A DNA stretch of 22,324 nt from a virus, in IMG/VR virus record IMGVR_UViG_3300035704_000306, positions 1 through 22,324 of that record; one strand, given 5' to 3'. This document shows positions 15,396-21,997 of the stretch, in pieces. The notes below the pieces were generated by a model, which was not told the DNA's origin, searched no databases, and saw only the letters and a program-made list of their open reading frames with translations. The stretch's first letter is position 1. The number at the start of each line of letters is the position of its first letter. A program made the position numbers and the translations under genes.

Positions 15396-15428
15396 TCGTG
15401 TATGATGCCGTTACAATACCAAGGAGGT
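15378..15428 (+). promoter_or_regulatory. Recombinase promoter and strong ribosome binding site
   Basis: TTGTCG (15378-15383), a 17-bp spacer and TATGAT (15401-15406) form a good sigma-70-like promoter. AAGGAGGT (15421-15428) is a near-perfect Shine-Dalgarno 9 bases before the ATG at 15438. It decides the start and rejects the long upstream extension of the frame to 15108. Confidence 0.65.
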
Positions 15429-15437
15429 CCCCCACAC

Positions 15438-16130
15438 ATGACCACAACGGCAAAGACTATCTCGTACCTACGCGTCTCGACTCGCAAGCAGGGTGCGTCG
15501 GGACTTGGACTCGAGGCGCAGCGCGCGGCAGTCGCCCAGTACGTCGTCACCAACGGCTGCGAGCACGTCGCCGAATACCTCGAGATCGAATCTGCCCGCC
15601 GCGACGAGCTCGACAACCGTCCGCAGCTGCGCAACGCCCTGGCCCACGCCAAGCGGTCCGGCGCAACGCTCGTCATCGCGAAGCTCGATCGCCTCGCTCG
15701 CAGCGTGAAGGTCGTCTCGGCGTTGATGGCCGCCGGCGTCGACTTCGTATGCTGCGATCAGCCCGTCGCCAATCGGTTCACGATCCACATCTTCGCAGCG
15801 GTCGCCGAGAACGAGTCGCGGCAGATCAGCGAACGGACCAAGGCCGCAATGGCGGCTGCGAAGGCGCGCGGCCGCGTTTTCGGCTGCCCAACGAATCTTA
15901 CGTCGGCCGCACGGCTTAAAGGCGCCCAGCGGGCTGCGGTGGCTCGTAGCAGCGCCGCTCGCGACGCTTACCGAGACCTGGTTCCGATCGTGCAATCGAT
16001 GCGCGGCGACGGCGCGAGCTTATCGAGCATCGCCGAGCACCTCAACGCCGCCGGTCACACGACTCGTCGGCAGCGCCCATGGACGAAGGTTCAAGTGTGC
16101 CGGCTCCTGGCGCACGGAGCGGCCGCATAA
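15438..16130 (+). CDS. Small serine recombinase (resolvase/invertase family)
   Basis: This 230-aa protein cuts and rejoins DNA through a 5'-phosphoserine. The catalytic domain begins ISYLRVSTRKQ (Arg12, nucleophile Ser14). It carries GLGLEAQ, the LDRLARS motif (residues 83-89) with active-site Arg, and the helix AAVAENESRQISERTKAAMA into the DNA-binding arm (about 120-146). Residues about 175-230 form a C-terminal HTH (SLSSIAEHLNAAGHTTRRQR). Length and layout match resolvases and invertases rather than large serine integrases. In this element integration is explained by the tyrosine integrase, so this enzyme may resolve multimers or invert a segment. It overlaps the next gene (TAATG). Confidence 0.85.
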   Translation: MTTTAKTISYLRVSTRKQGASGLGLEAQRAAVAQYVVTNGCEHVAEYLEIESARRDELDNRPQLRNALAHAKRSGATLVIAKLDRLARSVKVVSALMAAGVDFVCCDQPVANRFTIHIFAAVAENESRQISERTKAAMAAAKARGRVFGCPTNLTSAARLKGAQRAAVARSSAARDAYRDLVPIVQSMRGDGASLSSIAEHLNAAGHTTRRQRPWTKVQVCRLLAHGAAA

Positions 16131-16267
16131 TGGGCGACGTCGTACAGCTTTTCGACGCACCGACCCGCGCCGCAGTGGCCTGGAGTGCCTTGGCGGAGTG
16201 GCTTCGGTCGCCCGAGTTTCTTGAAGCCGTAGACCCCAACTTTCGACGTGACGAGGACCCAGCGTAA
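16130..16267 (+). CDS. Hypothetical 45-aa protein with MGDVVQLFD start
   Basis: The start at 16130 overlaps the recombinase TAA (TAATG). An in-frame ATG at 16079 inside the recombinase gene has no support. The protein begins MGDVVQLFDAPTR, then a short amphipathic helix (WSALAEWLRSPEFLEAVD) and an acidic tail. Its first nine residues nearly match those of the next gene (MGDVIRLFD). No family is recognised. Its TAA immediately precedes the ATG of the next gene. Confidence 0.5.
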   Translation: MGDVVQLFDAPTRAAVAWSALAEWLRSPEFLEAVDPNFRRDEDPA

Positions 16268-16723
16268 ATGGGCGACGTCATTCGTCTTTTCGACCGGTTC
16301 AGCGACCGCAAGCAGGTCGAGCTTGCGTTGACTGCCGCGGACGCTCCGCCGCCCGAAGATCGTCTCGAGCGCTGCGCCAGGCTCTCTGCTGAGGTTTGGG
16401 CGAGGCTACCCGAACGCGATGGCCAACAGCACCTGAGAACCACGATGACCGACCTGCGGGTCGACGCAGCGTTGGCGCTCGTTCGCGACGAAGCGCGGTT
16501 GGCGCGCGAAAACCCGGCGGCTCCACTCAGTCCGTACGCCAAAATCTGCCTTGACCTGGACGCCATCGCGGCGAGAATCGAACGCATGGAGGCTATGGCG
16601 GAGTGCCTCGACTGCGAAGATAAGCCCGGCGCCGAGGTCCTGGCGAAGGTCCGCGCCCACGGCACGAAACGTCGCGCTAAAAGCCTTTCGCGCGCACCGG
16701 GTGACCCAAAATGCCCGGCGTAA
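16268..16723 (+). CDS. Hypothetical helical protein, possible small terminase
   Basis: This 151-aa protein lies immediately upstream of the large terminase and overlaps it by 13 bp, the usual place of a small terminase subunit. It begins MGDVIRLFDRF, nearly the same as the preceding small protein, then continues as an Arg/Ala/Glu-rich helical protein (LERCARLSAEVWARLPE, TMTDLRVDAALALVRDE). It ends in a basic region (KVRAHGTKRRAKSLSRAPG). No HTH is evident, so a small terminase call rests on position alone. Confidence 0.5.
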   Translation: MGDVIRLFDRFSDRKQVELALTAADAPPPEDRLERCARLSAEVWARLPERDGQQHLRTTMTDLRVDAALALVRDEARLARENPAAPLSPYAKICLDLDAIAARIERMEAMAECLDCEDKPGAEVLAKVRAHGTKRRAKSLSRAPGDPKCPA

Positions 16724-18297
16724 CGCAGGCGGAAGCCCAAGCCGCGCGCTTCGCCGTCGACGCTGCGATCGCGCGCAAGTCGTTCCTCGAGTTTTGCCCG
16801 CTGGTCTATCCCGGATTCGTCGCGGCGCCGCACCTGGTGCTGTTGGCCGAACTGCTCGAGCGTGTCGAACGCGGCGAACTTCGTCGGATTATCGTCTCGC
16901 TGCATCCAGGTTCGGGGAAGTCGACGCTGCTGCAGCTATTCCAAAGCTGGTATCTCGGTCGCGACCCCAAGCGCCGGATAATCTCGACGTCGGCGGCGCA
17001 GCGGCTCGTCGTTCGCAACTCGCGTGCGGTGCGCGACGCGCTGCGCGAGCCATCGTGGCCGTTTGAAGCCAAGCTTGCGCCCGAAGCGACCGCGGCGGAC
17101 GTTTGGGAGACGACGGCGGGCGGCGGCATGTTTGCGGTGGGCGTCGAGGGTGTCGTGACGGGTTGGCGTGCGCCGTTGATCGTGTGCGACGACTTGCAGG
17201 ACGGCCCCGGGTCGAAGCTCGAGCGCGACAACCTCGAGCAGTGGTTCCGTGGTAAGCTCCTGCCGCGTCTCGAGCCAAATGGCGCCGTCGTGATCGTGCA
17301 AACGCGCTGGAGCAAAGATGATCTCCCCGGCCGGGTGATGGACGGCGCGCGCGGCAAGGCATGGCACTACGTGCGTATCCCGGCGCTGAGCGAAGGCGAA
17401 GGCGACCCTCTCGGCCGGCCCGAGGGCGAAGCGTTGTGGCCAGGTCGTTTCAATGTCGAGGCGCTCGAGGAGATCCGCGCGGACTCCGGCCCGAAGCATT
17501 TTGCGGCACAATATCAGGGCGCTCCGGTCATCGATGGCGGTGAAGTGTTCCGGACCGAATGGTTCGGACGGTATCACGCAATCGATCTGCCGCGTGACCC
17601 CAATACCGGCGGCCTGAAAATGACGCGGATCGTCTGCGCGCTCGATGCCGCGTCCAAGACCGGCGTGCGTAACGACTATTCGGTCGTACTCGCGCTCGGC
17701 GAGCACTCCGGCAAGTTCTACGTGCTCGACCTGCGCCGCGCACGCGTGGAATATCCCGAACTCAAGCGCATGGTCCTGAGCGCACATGATCGCTGGCGCC
17801 CGTCGCACTTTTACGTTGAGGACACCGCCAACGCGACGGCGCTGATTCAGCAGCTCAAAAGCGAATCGCACCTGCCGATTATCCCGGTGAAGGTCACGGC
17901 GTCGAAGGATGCGCGCGCGGAGGCGGTTAGCGGCATCGTCGAGTCGGGCCGGATCATGCTGCCCTACGACGCTCCGTGGCTTGCGGACTTCGAGGACGAG
18001 GTTTGCTCATTCCCGAGCGGCGACCACGACGATATCGTCGACGCGTTCACGATGGTGCTTTCGCAGGCGGTGAAGAAGCCGTTTTCGTTCATATTCTCGT
18101 TCGGCGCCGACGACGTTGTCGACGATCTCACGATCAACAGCTCGGCAGAAGAGACGGCAGAATACAAGCAGGCGTGGAAAGAACGCGAGCGCGAGGAAAA
18201 AGAACGCGAGCGCGAGGAAGCTGCGAATCTTGGCGGCCTCGTCGTGCCGCCCGACTTCACCGGCGGTGTCGGCAACGCATTGAAGCGGATTCTTTGA
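16711..18297 (+). CDS. terL: Terminase large subunit
   Basis: This 528-aa protein is the packaging motor and nuclease that pumps DNA into a procapsid and cuts it. The ATPase domain has Walker A HPGSGKST (residues 65-72), Walker B LIVCDD (156-161) and the coupling motif QTRWSKDDLPGR (197-208). The RNase H-like nuclease domain supplies acidic residues: D312 in LDAASKTG, E370 and D371 in YVEDTANA, and the HDDIVDAF motif near 439-446. Length and motif order match phage terminases of the family with a C-terminal nuclease, and nothing appears truncated. A strongly charged KEREREEKEREREE helix (about 490-503) lies near the C-terminus. No portal gene follows, which is abnormal for a phage. A complete motor fits a satellite that packages its own DNA into helper heads. 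Confidence 0.93.
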   Translation: MPGVTQAEAQAARFAVDAAIARKSFLEFCPLVYPGFVAAPHLVLLAELLERVERGELRRIIVSLHPGSGKSTLLQLFQSWYLGRDPKRRIISTSAAQRLVVRNSRAVRDALREPSWPFEAKLAPEATAADVWETTAGGGMFAVGVEGVVTGWRAPLIVCDDLQDGPGSKLERDNLEQWFRGKLLPRLEPNGAVVIVQTRWSKDDLPGRVMDGARGKAWHYVRIPALSEGEGDPLGRPEGEALWPGRFNVEALEEIRADSGPKHFAAQYQGAPVIDGGEVFRTEWFGRYHAIDLPRDPNTGGLKMTRIVCALDAASKTGVRNDYSVVLALGEHSGKFYVLDLRRARVEYPELKRMVLSAHDRWRPSHFYVEDTANATALIQQLKSESHLPIIPVKVTASKDARAEAVSGIVESGRIMLPYDAPWLADFEDEVCSFPSGDHDDIVDAFTMVLSQAVKKPFSFIFSFGADDVVDDLTINSSAEETAEYKQAWKEREREEKEREREEAANLGGLVVPPDFTGGVGNALKRIL

Positions 18298-18533
18298 TGC
18301 GTTCGCTGCGCCAAGCCGATCCGGACGCGATGGCCAGGCGACGCCGGGCGCGCACGGCCGCACCAACCGAGCTCGAGATTGAGTCGACGGCACTGATCGT
18401 ACCGCCAGCCACGGCGCCGAGGTGCCCAATCTGCGACGTGACCATGATGCGCCGCCAATCGCGCGCGAAGTCGTACTTTTGGGGATGCACGCGCTATCCG
18501 CACTGCCGCGGAACGCGCCCGACAAAGACGTAA
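18297..18533 (+). CDS. C4 zinc-finger protein (topoisomerase-tail type)
   Basis: The product is 78 aa. The ATG at 18297 overlaps the terminase stop (TGATG). A basic N-terminus (MARRRRARTAAPTELEIES) leads to a C4 zinc-ribbon: CPICDVTMMRRQ then FWGCTRYPHC and RGTRP. This matches the zinc fingers at the C-termini of bacterial topoisomerase I, which bind single-stranded DNA. Free-standing copies occur in phages and mobile elements as DNA-binding accessories, often of unknown purpose. The coupling to terminase suggests a packaging or DNA-end role, but this is inference. Confidence 0.7.
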   Translation: MRSLRQADPDAMARRRRARTAAPTELEIESTALIVPPATAPRCPICDVTMMRRQSRAKSYFWGCTRYPHCRGTRPTKT

Positions 18534-18547
18534 AAACACAACAGCCC

Positions 18548-18571
18548 CGGCGGCGCGCAAAATCGCCGCCG
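18548..18571 (+). terminator. GC-rich intergenic hairpin
   Basis: CGGCGGCG (18548-18555) pairs perfectly with CGCCGCCG (18564-18571) around an 8-base loop (CGCAAAAT). No T-run follows, so it is not a textbook intrinsic terminator. It may weaken read-through or protect the mRNA 3' end between the packaging and integration modules. Confidence 0.35.
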
Positions 18572-18600
18572 AGGCAACCAAAGAAAGGTTTGGACTTTCC

Positions 18601-18999
18601 ATGGCTCTCAATATCGTATCACATTCAGACCACGAAGCAGTGCTGGAAATGGTGACACACTGGCTACATCGCGTTAGCAACACTAAACGAAATTTCCCAG
18701 AAGCGTTGGCCGATCTTGCATCTGAGCAATGCCTACACGATGCACTGCTCGATGCCGGCGATAAAAGTGCGCGGCAGGAACTCTGCATCGAAGAAATCTT
18801 TGGCGCCGGCGTTAACTTTGGAATCGCGGCCGCATTGGCGGTGCTGGAGAACCCGTTCTCGGTGGATATCGAGCGTCTAAGGACGGCGATTGGCGCGGCA
18901 GACAAAGCGATCCGAGTCCTTGCGGAGTCTGCTCGACGTGATACGGCCTTGGTCGCCGCGCACAGAATCGTCGAAGACCGGGAGCCTGTTACGCCGTGA
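18601..18999 (+). CDS. Hypothetical 132-aa protein
   Basis: I recognise no family. It starts at the ATG at 18601, about 12 bases after AAAGG. The protein is soluble and helical, with an acidic, Ala-rich composition (LADLASEQCLHDALLDAGDK, VDIERLRTAIGAADKAI). It overlaps the GTG start of the integrase (GTGA at 18996-18999), so the two are translationally coupled. A partner or regulator of the integrase is plausible by position only. Confidence 0.5.
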   Translation: MALNIVSHSDHEAVLEMVTHWLHRVSNTKRNFPEALADLASEQCLHDALLDAGDKSARQELCIEEIFGAGVNFGIAAALAVLENPFSVDIERLRTAIGAADKAIRVLAESARRDTALVAAHRIVEDREPVTP

Positions 19000-20150
19000 G
19001 AGGACACATTCGGCAATGGCGCAAGCCCGGCGCGTATAAAGTCTGGCTCGAGCATCCAACCGTTGACGGCAAGCGCAAACGCGAGACGTTCGTCGTTCAC
19101 GGTTCGAAAAAAGATGCTGAGGCCAAAATGGCCGAGCGGATTGCCGCAATCGAGCGTTCCGACTACTCGCGAGCGGAGCGCTCGACTCTCTCCGACGCCG
19201 CCGATCGGTGGCTAAGAGCACGCAGGCCGAATGTTGGCGCGAAAACGTATGCGCGTTATGAAGGTATCGTGCGCGACTACATCAAGCCGACGATCGGTGA
19301 CGTGCAGCTGCGTAAGTTGACGCCGCTGCATATCGAGGATGCGATATCCAAATGGCGCGATGCCGTGCCGAAAAAACGGCTAGGTGGTCGACTGGGCAAC
19401 AGAAGCTTGCACCATTTGTTCGCGACGCTGAATACCATGCTAAAGCAGGGCGTTCGGTGGAATCTTATTGCGCGCAATCCGTGCGAGGCAGTCTCGCCGC
19501 CGTCAAAGGGTCGCGCGGAGATCGTCGCGCTCGACGAAGCCGGCGCCGTCGCGTTGCTCGAAGGTCTGCACGACACATGCCTTGCCGGACCGGTTAGATT
19601 GGCGTTGCTTACGGGGTTACGGCGAGGCGAGTTGCTCGCGCTGAAATGGGATGACGTCGACCTAGATCGACGCGTCGCCGTCGTAAAGCGGTCGCTCGAG
19701 CAGTGTCAAGGCGGCGCGTGCGCGTTCAAAGACACGAAGACGAAGAAGAGCCGGCGACCTGTTCCCTTGACAGCAGCGGTCGTTGACGCCCTGCGCGCGC
19801 ATCGCGTCGCGCAGAACGCTATAAAGCTTTCGACCGGTGGCAACTACAACCCAGAGCGGCTTCTTTTCCCTGATCCCTTGACCGGTCTTCCATGGGGCCC
19901 AGACCGTTTTTCATCGCAGTTCTACTATCGAGTGCACAAACTGGGCGTGCCAGTAACTTTCCACGGCCTGCGTCATAGCTTCGCGACAATCGCCCTGCGC
20001 GCACGGGTGCCTATGAAGCTAGTCTCGGACATTCTGGGTCACACGACGACGGCAATTACCGCGGATCTCTACACGCACGTTCTCGAAGATATGCAGCACG
20101 AGGCTGCCGATCGCGTTAGCGCGGCATTGGTGGCCGCAGCACTGGCTTAG
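18996..20150 (+). CDS. int: Tyrosine integrase of the element
   Basis: This 384-aa protein catalyses recombination between the element and the tRNA-Glu attachment site through a 3'-phosphotyrosine. The N-terminal residues about 1-55 (GHIRQWRKPGAYKVWLEHP) resemble the arm-binding domain. Residues about 63-125 form the SAM-like core-binding domain (TYARYEGIVRDYIKPTIGDV). The catalytic domain has R209 in TGLRRGE, Lys near 248-251, H323 and R326 in FHGLRHSF, H349 in ILGHTTT and Y359 in DLYTHV. The GTG start overlaps the upstream TGA, with GGGAG 11 bases upstream. Full length and all catalytic residues present imply a working enzyme. It lies about 0.9 kb from attR, at the tRNA end, and converges with the cargo gene (stops overlap). 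Confidence 0.93.
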   Translation: MRGHIRQWRKPGAYKVWLEHPTVDGKRKRETFVVHGSKKDAEAKMAERIAAIERSDYSRAERSTLSDAADRWLRARRPNVGAKTYARYEGIVRDYIKPTIGDVQLRKLTPLHIEDAISKWRDAVPKKRLGGRLGNRSLHHLFATLNTMLKQGVRWNLIARNPCEAVSPPSKGRAEIVALDEAGAVALLEGLHDTCLAGPVRLALLTGLRRGELLALKWDDVDLDRRVAVVKRSLEQCQGGACAFKDTKTKKSRRPVPLTAAVVDALRAHRVAQNAIKLSTGGNYNPERLLFPDPLTGLPWGPDRFSSQFYYRVHKLGVPVTFHGLRHSFATIALRARVPMKLVSDILGHTTTAITADLYTHVLEDMQHEAADRVSAALVAAALA

Positions 20151-21031
20151 TTACTTAGTGAGGCATCGATACGTGCGAGAAGGCTCCGGTCTGGGGCAGA
20201 CTCTGAGGCCAGCTTATCGGTCAGGGGCTTCCATCTAGCCGCGAGATCAGCAATACGCTCACCGAGTTCAGGTATCATGATGGAAAACGGTAGAACTATC
20301 GAGAGCACATGCCCGATTGCGCGGGCAAAGACGCGATGGAATTGGGGATCGTGATAGAGTGCCGCTTGAATTTGAGGCCCGGCTTGCAGAATGCTATCGC
20401 CGGCATCCGCCAATGCTGTGATATCGGCGTGATTCCACTTGCTATTCATCTTCGTTTCATAGCTATCTTGAGCAAAGCTCTGGGCCTTGTCTTCTTTCGA
20501 ATAGGCCCCGCGCTCTATTTTCTCCATTGTCTCGCCGTCGATCTCCGCGTAAACTTTTTCCATTGTCGTTCGTACTGGGTGACCGTCGGGAACTCTCGCT
20601 GCAAGCTCTTTGCGCGACGGCTCAAGGGCGTTTACCATCTGCAGCGCAATATCTTTGCGGCCGGGCAATAGCCGGCAACGCGTTGCGATTTGTCCCAGTG
20701 CGCGCGCGTGGATGTAGGCGGGCTTGGTTCTTCCGGAAGACGCAAGCAATATAAACGCTTCGCCTTCTGTGGCGCCAATAGCCGCACTCGCGACGAGGAC
20801 GTCCCAAAGTGCGCGAAGCTCCTCGTTCTGGCTCGGTGTGAATGTCCGCGCGGCCCCAACGACTGCGTACAGCACGCTAACTGCGTCGATCATCAAATCC
20901 ATCATCGCGGGATCGACCACGTTGACGGGACCCCGCGGGATCAACACTTTGACTACGGTGGATCCGTCATAGCCAGTTGCGCGTAATGGGCCTCTTCGTT
21001 TCGGAAGGGGCGGTTCAGGAGCCTCATTCAT
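20147..21031 (-). CDS. Unknown cargo protein between integrase and attR
   Basis: This 294-aa, mostly helical protein is not recognised. It has a Pro-rich basic N-terminus (MNEAPEPPLPKRRGPLRATG), a helical central part (EELRALWDVLVASAAIGATE, RTKPAYIHARALGQIATRC) and a hydrophobic stretch near the end (AIGHVLSIVLPFSIMIPEL). The pattern of conserved-looking RALGQ and SKWNHADI motifs is loosely like DUF5677-type proteins, but this is weak. It converges on the integrase and starts 5 bp inside the right arm-type repeat, so integrase binding could affect its expression. The location next to int and att is where satellites and prophages often carry accessory genes such as anti-phage defences or modifiers. 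Confidence 0.55.
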   Translation of the reverse strand: MNEAPEPPLPKRRGPLRATGYDGSTVVKVLIPRGPVNVVDPAMMDLMIDAVSVLYAVVGAARTFTPSQNEELRALWDVLVASAAIGATEGEAFILLASSGRTKPAYIHARALGQIATRCRLLPGRKDIALQMVNALEPSRKELAARVPDGHPVRTTMEKVYAEIDGETMEKIERGAYSKEDKAQSFAQDSYETKMNSKWNHADITALADAGDSILQAGPQIQAALYHDPQFHRVFARAIGHVLSIVLPFSIMIPELGERIADLAARWKPLTDKLASESAPDRSLLARIDASLSN

Positions 21032-21035
21032 ATTG

Positions 21036-21054
21036 CGTCACCCATCCGTCACCC
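21036..21054 (+). repeat. Right copy of putative integrase arm-site repeat
   Basis: This 19-mer is identical to 6802-6820 and lies 32 bp inside attR. With the left copy it marks both ends of the element in the same direct orientation. Tyrosine integrases with an N-terminal arm domain use such sites besides the core. Confidence 0.65.
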
Positions 21055-21086
21055 AAATGCAGTCGTGCAACGTGTTTTAAGCACGA

Positions 21087-21115
21087 AAAAATGTAGCCCC
21101 AGCGGGATTCGAACC
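21087..21115. repeat. attR: copy within the intact tRNA-Glu gene
   Basis: This 29-bp segment is identical to attL. On the minus strand it covers the last 22 bases of the tRNA plus 7 bases of flank. The insertion keeps the tRNA complete because the element supplies the 3' end. Confidence 0.9.
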
Positions 21116-21166
21116 CGCGTTACCGCCGTGAGAGGGCGGCGTCCTAGGCCTCTAGACGATAGGGCC
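21094..21166 (-). tRNA. tRNA-Glu (anticodon CTC)
   Basis: The 73 bases fold as a cloverleaf: acceptor GGCCCTA with TGGGGCT (G1-U72 and U6-G67 wobble), anticodon stem CCGCC/GGCGG around loop CTCTCAC (anticodon CTC), T-arm GCGGG/CCCGC with TTCGAAT. The discriminator is A. CCA is not encoded (CAT follows), so it must be added by the nucleotidyltransferase. It is the integration target and lies 3 bp from tRNA-Gln. Confidence 0.92.
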
Positions 21167-21169
21167 GCC

Positions 21170-21243
21170 TGGCTCCCGGCCCTCGATTCGAACGAGGAAT
21201 AACTGATTCAGAGTCAGTCGTGATGCCCTTTCACTAGCCGGGA
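21170..21243 (-). tRNA. tRNA-Gln (anticodon CTG)
   Basis: The 74 bases include an encoded CCA: acceptor TCCCGGC with GCCGGGA, D-stem GTGA/TCAC, anticodon stem ACTGA/TCAGT around loop CTCTGAA (anticodon CTG), T-arm CCTCG/CGAGG with TTCGAAT, discriminator G. It lies directly upstream of tRNA-Glu on the same strand, so the two are probably cotranscribed. Confidence 0.92.
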
Positions 21244-21261
21244 ATAGGCACGTCGGATATA

Positions 21262-21846
21262 CTACAGGACGCCCTTCGGGTCTTGCAAGCGGTTTCTGCG
21301 CGCGTTCTTCCCGCCGTAAGTGTCGGTTTGGCTGTGGCAGTTGGGGCAAAGCATTCGCAAGTTCTCCAAACGATGGTCGTTCCGAATCCCGTTGATGTGA
21401 TCGACGTGGATGCTCAGGCGTCGCCCCAGCCACGCGTCGAGCCCGCAAATTTGGCATCGGTTTTCAAGGAGACCGGCGCGCAGTAGGCGCGCCTTCACAT
21501 TATGCCGGCTTCCGCCGCGAAGCATGATTTCCGTTAGCGGCCTACCCGGTGGCCGCGTTTTTATTTCGCCGCGCTCCCTGGCTTTTTGCCAGGCCTCAGA
21601 ACAGAAGCCAAAGACTCGTTTGCATTCGTAAAATGAGTTCCCCTGATCGTAGTAGGCCTGGATTGCCGCCCAGTCGTATCGGCGTCGCCGATCCCCGAAG
21701 GGCTTTTCGGCCGTGCGAAGCTCGCCGCGCTTGATCGCCTTGTTCCAGGCGGTATGCGTGAGGCCGAAGCGTTCTCGGCATCTTACGAGGCCGTTTCCCT
21801 CATCGTGAAAGCGTTGGACCTCTTCCCAATCGTAGATGCGTCGCAT
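21262..21846 (-). CDS. HNH endonuclease with duplicated N-terminal HTH-like repeat
   Basis: This 194-aa protein is probably a nicking or cutting DNase of the HNH family. The HNH module has a zinc pair Cys131/Cys134 (CQICG), H147 and D149-H150 (IHVDHINGI), N162 (ENLRML) and second pair Cys167/Cys170 with H171 (CPNCHSQTD). The N-terminus has two similar units: IYDWEEVQRFHDEGN...RERFGLTHTAWNKA at about 4-38 and YDWAAIQAYYDQGN...VFGFCSEAWQKA at about 57-89, each like an HTH. The family is common near tRNAs and in genomic islands of environmental bacteria. The stop lies 18 bp before tRNA-Gln, so the tRNA promoter is probably inside the gene. It is outside the element; whether it is mobile itself is unknown. 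Confidence 0.82.
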   Translation of the reverse strand: MRRIYDWEEVQRFHDEGNGLVRCRERFGLTHTAWNKAIKRGELRTAEKPFGDRRRRYDWAAIQAYYDQGNSFYECKRVFGFCSEAWQKARERGEIKTRPPGRPLTEIMLRGGSRHNVKARLLRAGLLENRCQICGLDAWLGRRLSIHVDHINGIRNDHRLENLRMLCPNCHSQTDTYGGKNARRNRLQDPKGVL

Positions 21847-21997
21847 GATGAAAGCCTAAGATGTTTCGGTGCCAACAGGGCGGCACTTTATTTCACGAGC
21901 TCACGCCCCGCCCCCCAGGCCCGAGATGCGCTTGGCGGCCTTGGGTAGAACTGTAGGCGTCCGTCGCGCAGGCAGCCGAGCTGGAGGAGGTTTTTTC

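Larger units (their letters stand above)
6671..21115. mobile_element. tRNA-Glu-integrated satellite-like phage element
   Basis: The element is delimited by a 29-bp exact direct repeat (6671-6699 and 21087-21115) that reproduces the 3' part of tRNA-Glu. The period is 14,416 bp. It carries a complete integrase at the tRNA end, putative arm sites inside both termini, an Xis-like HTH protein, an initiator gene with internal origin, a serine recombinase, a terminase large subunit and a tape-measure protein. No portal, capsid, tail-tube, baseplate or lysis genes are recognisable. Its size and content fit a phage satellite better than a complete prophage; a reduced prophage is the alternative. Boundaries are sure; the biological class is inferred. 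Confidence 0.85.

Noticed and set aside
15108-15437. N-terminal extension of the serine recombinase
   Set aside because: The strong promoter and Shine-Dalgarno sequence lie inside this stretch, and the catalytic domain starts right after the ATG at 15438.
16042-16905. Minus-strand frame of 287 codons across the small genes before terminase
   Set aside because: Arg/Ser-rich translation typical of antisense reading of GC-rich genes; the plus-strand genes there are coupled by overlaps.
16936-17871. Minus-strand frame of 311 codons opposite the large terminase
   Set aside because: Shadow of the terminase frame with no motif and no ribosome binding site; the neighbouring 17964-19100 minus frame is rejected for the same reason.
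21063-21091. Terminator for tRNA-Glu from the stem TCGTGC/GCACGA
   Set aside because: On the minus strand the T-run precedes rather than follows the stem, so the geometry is wrong for an intrinsic terminator.
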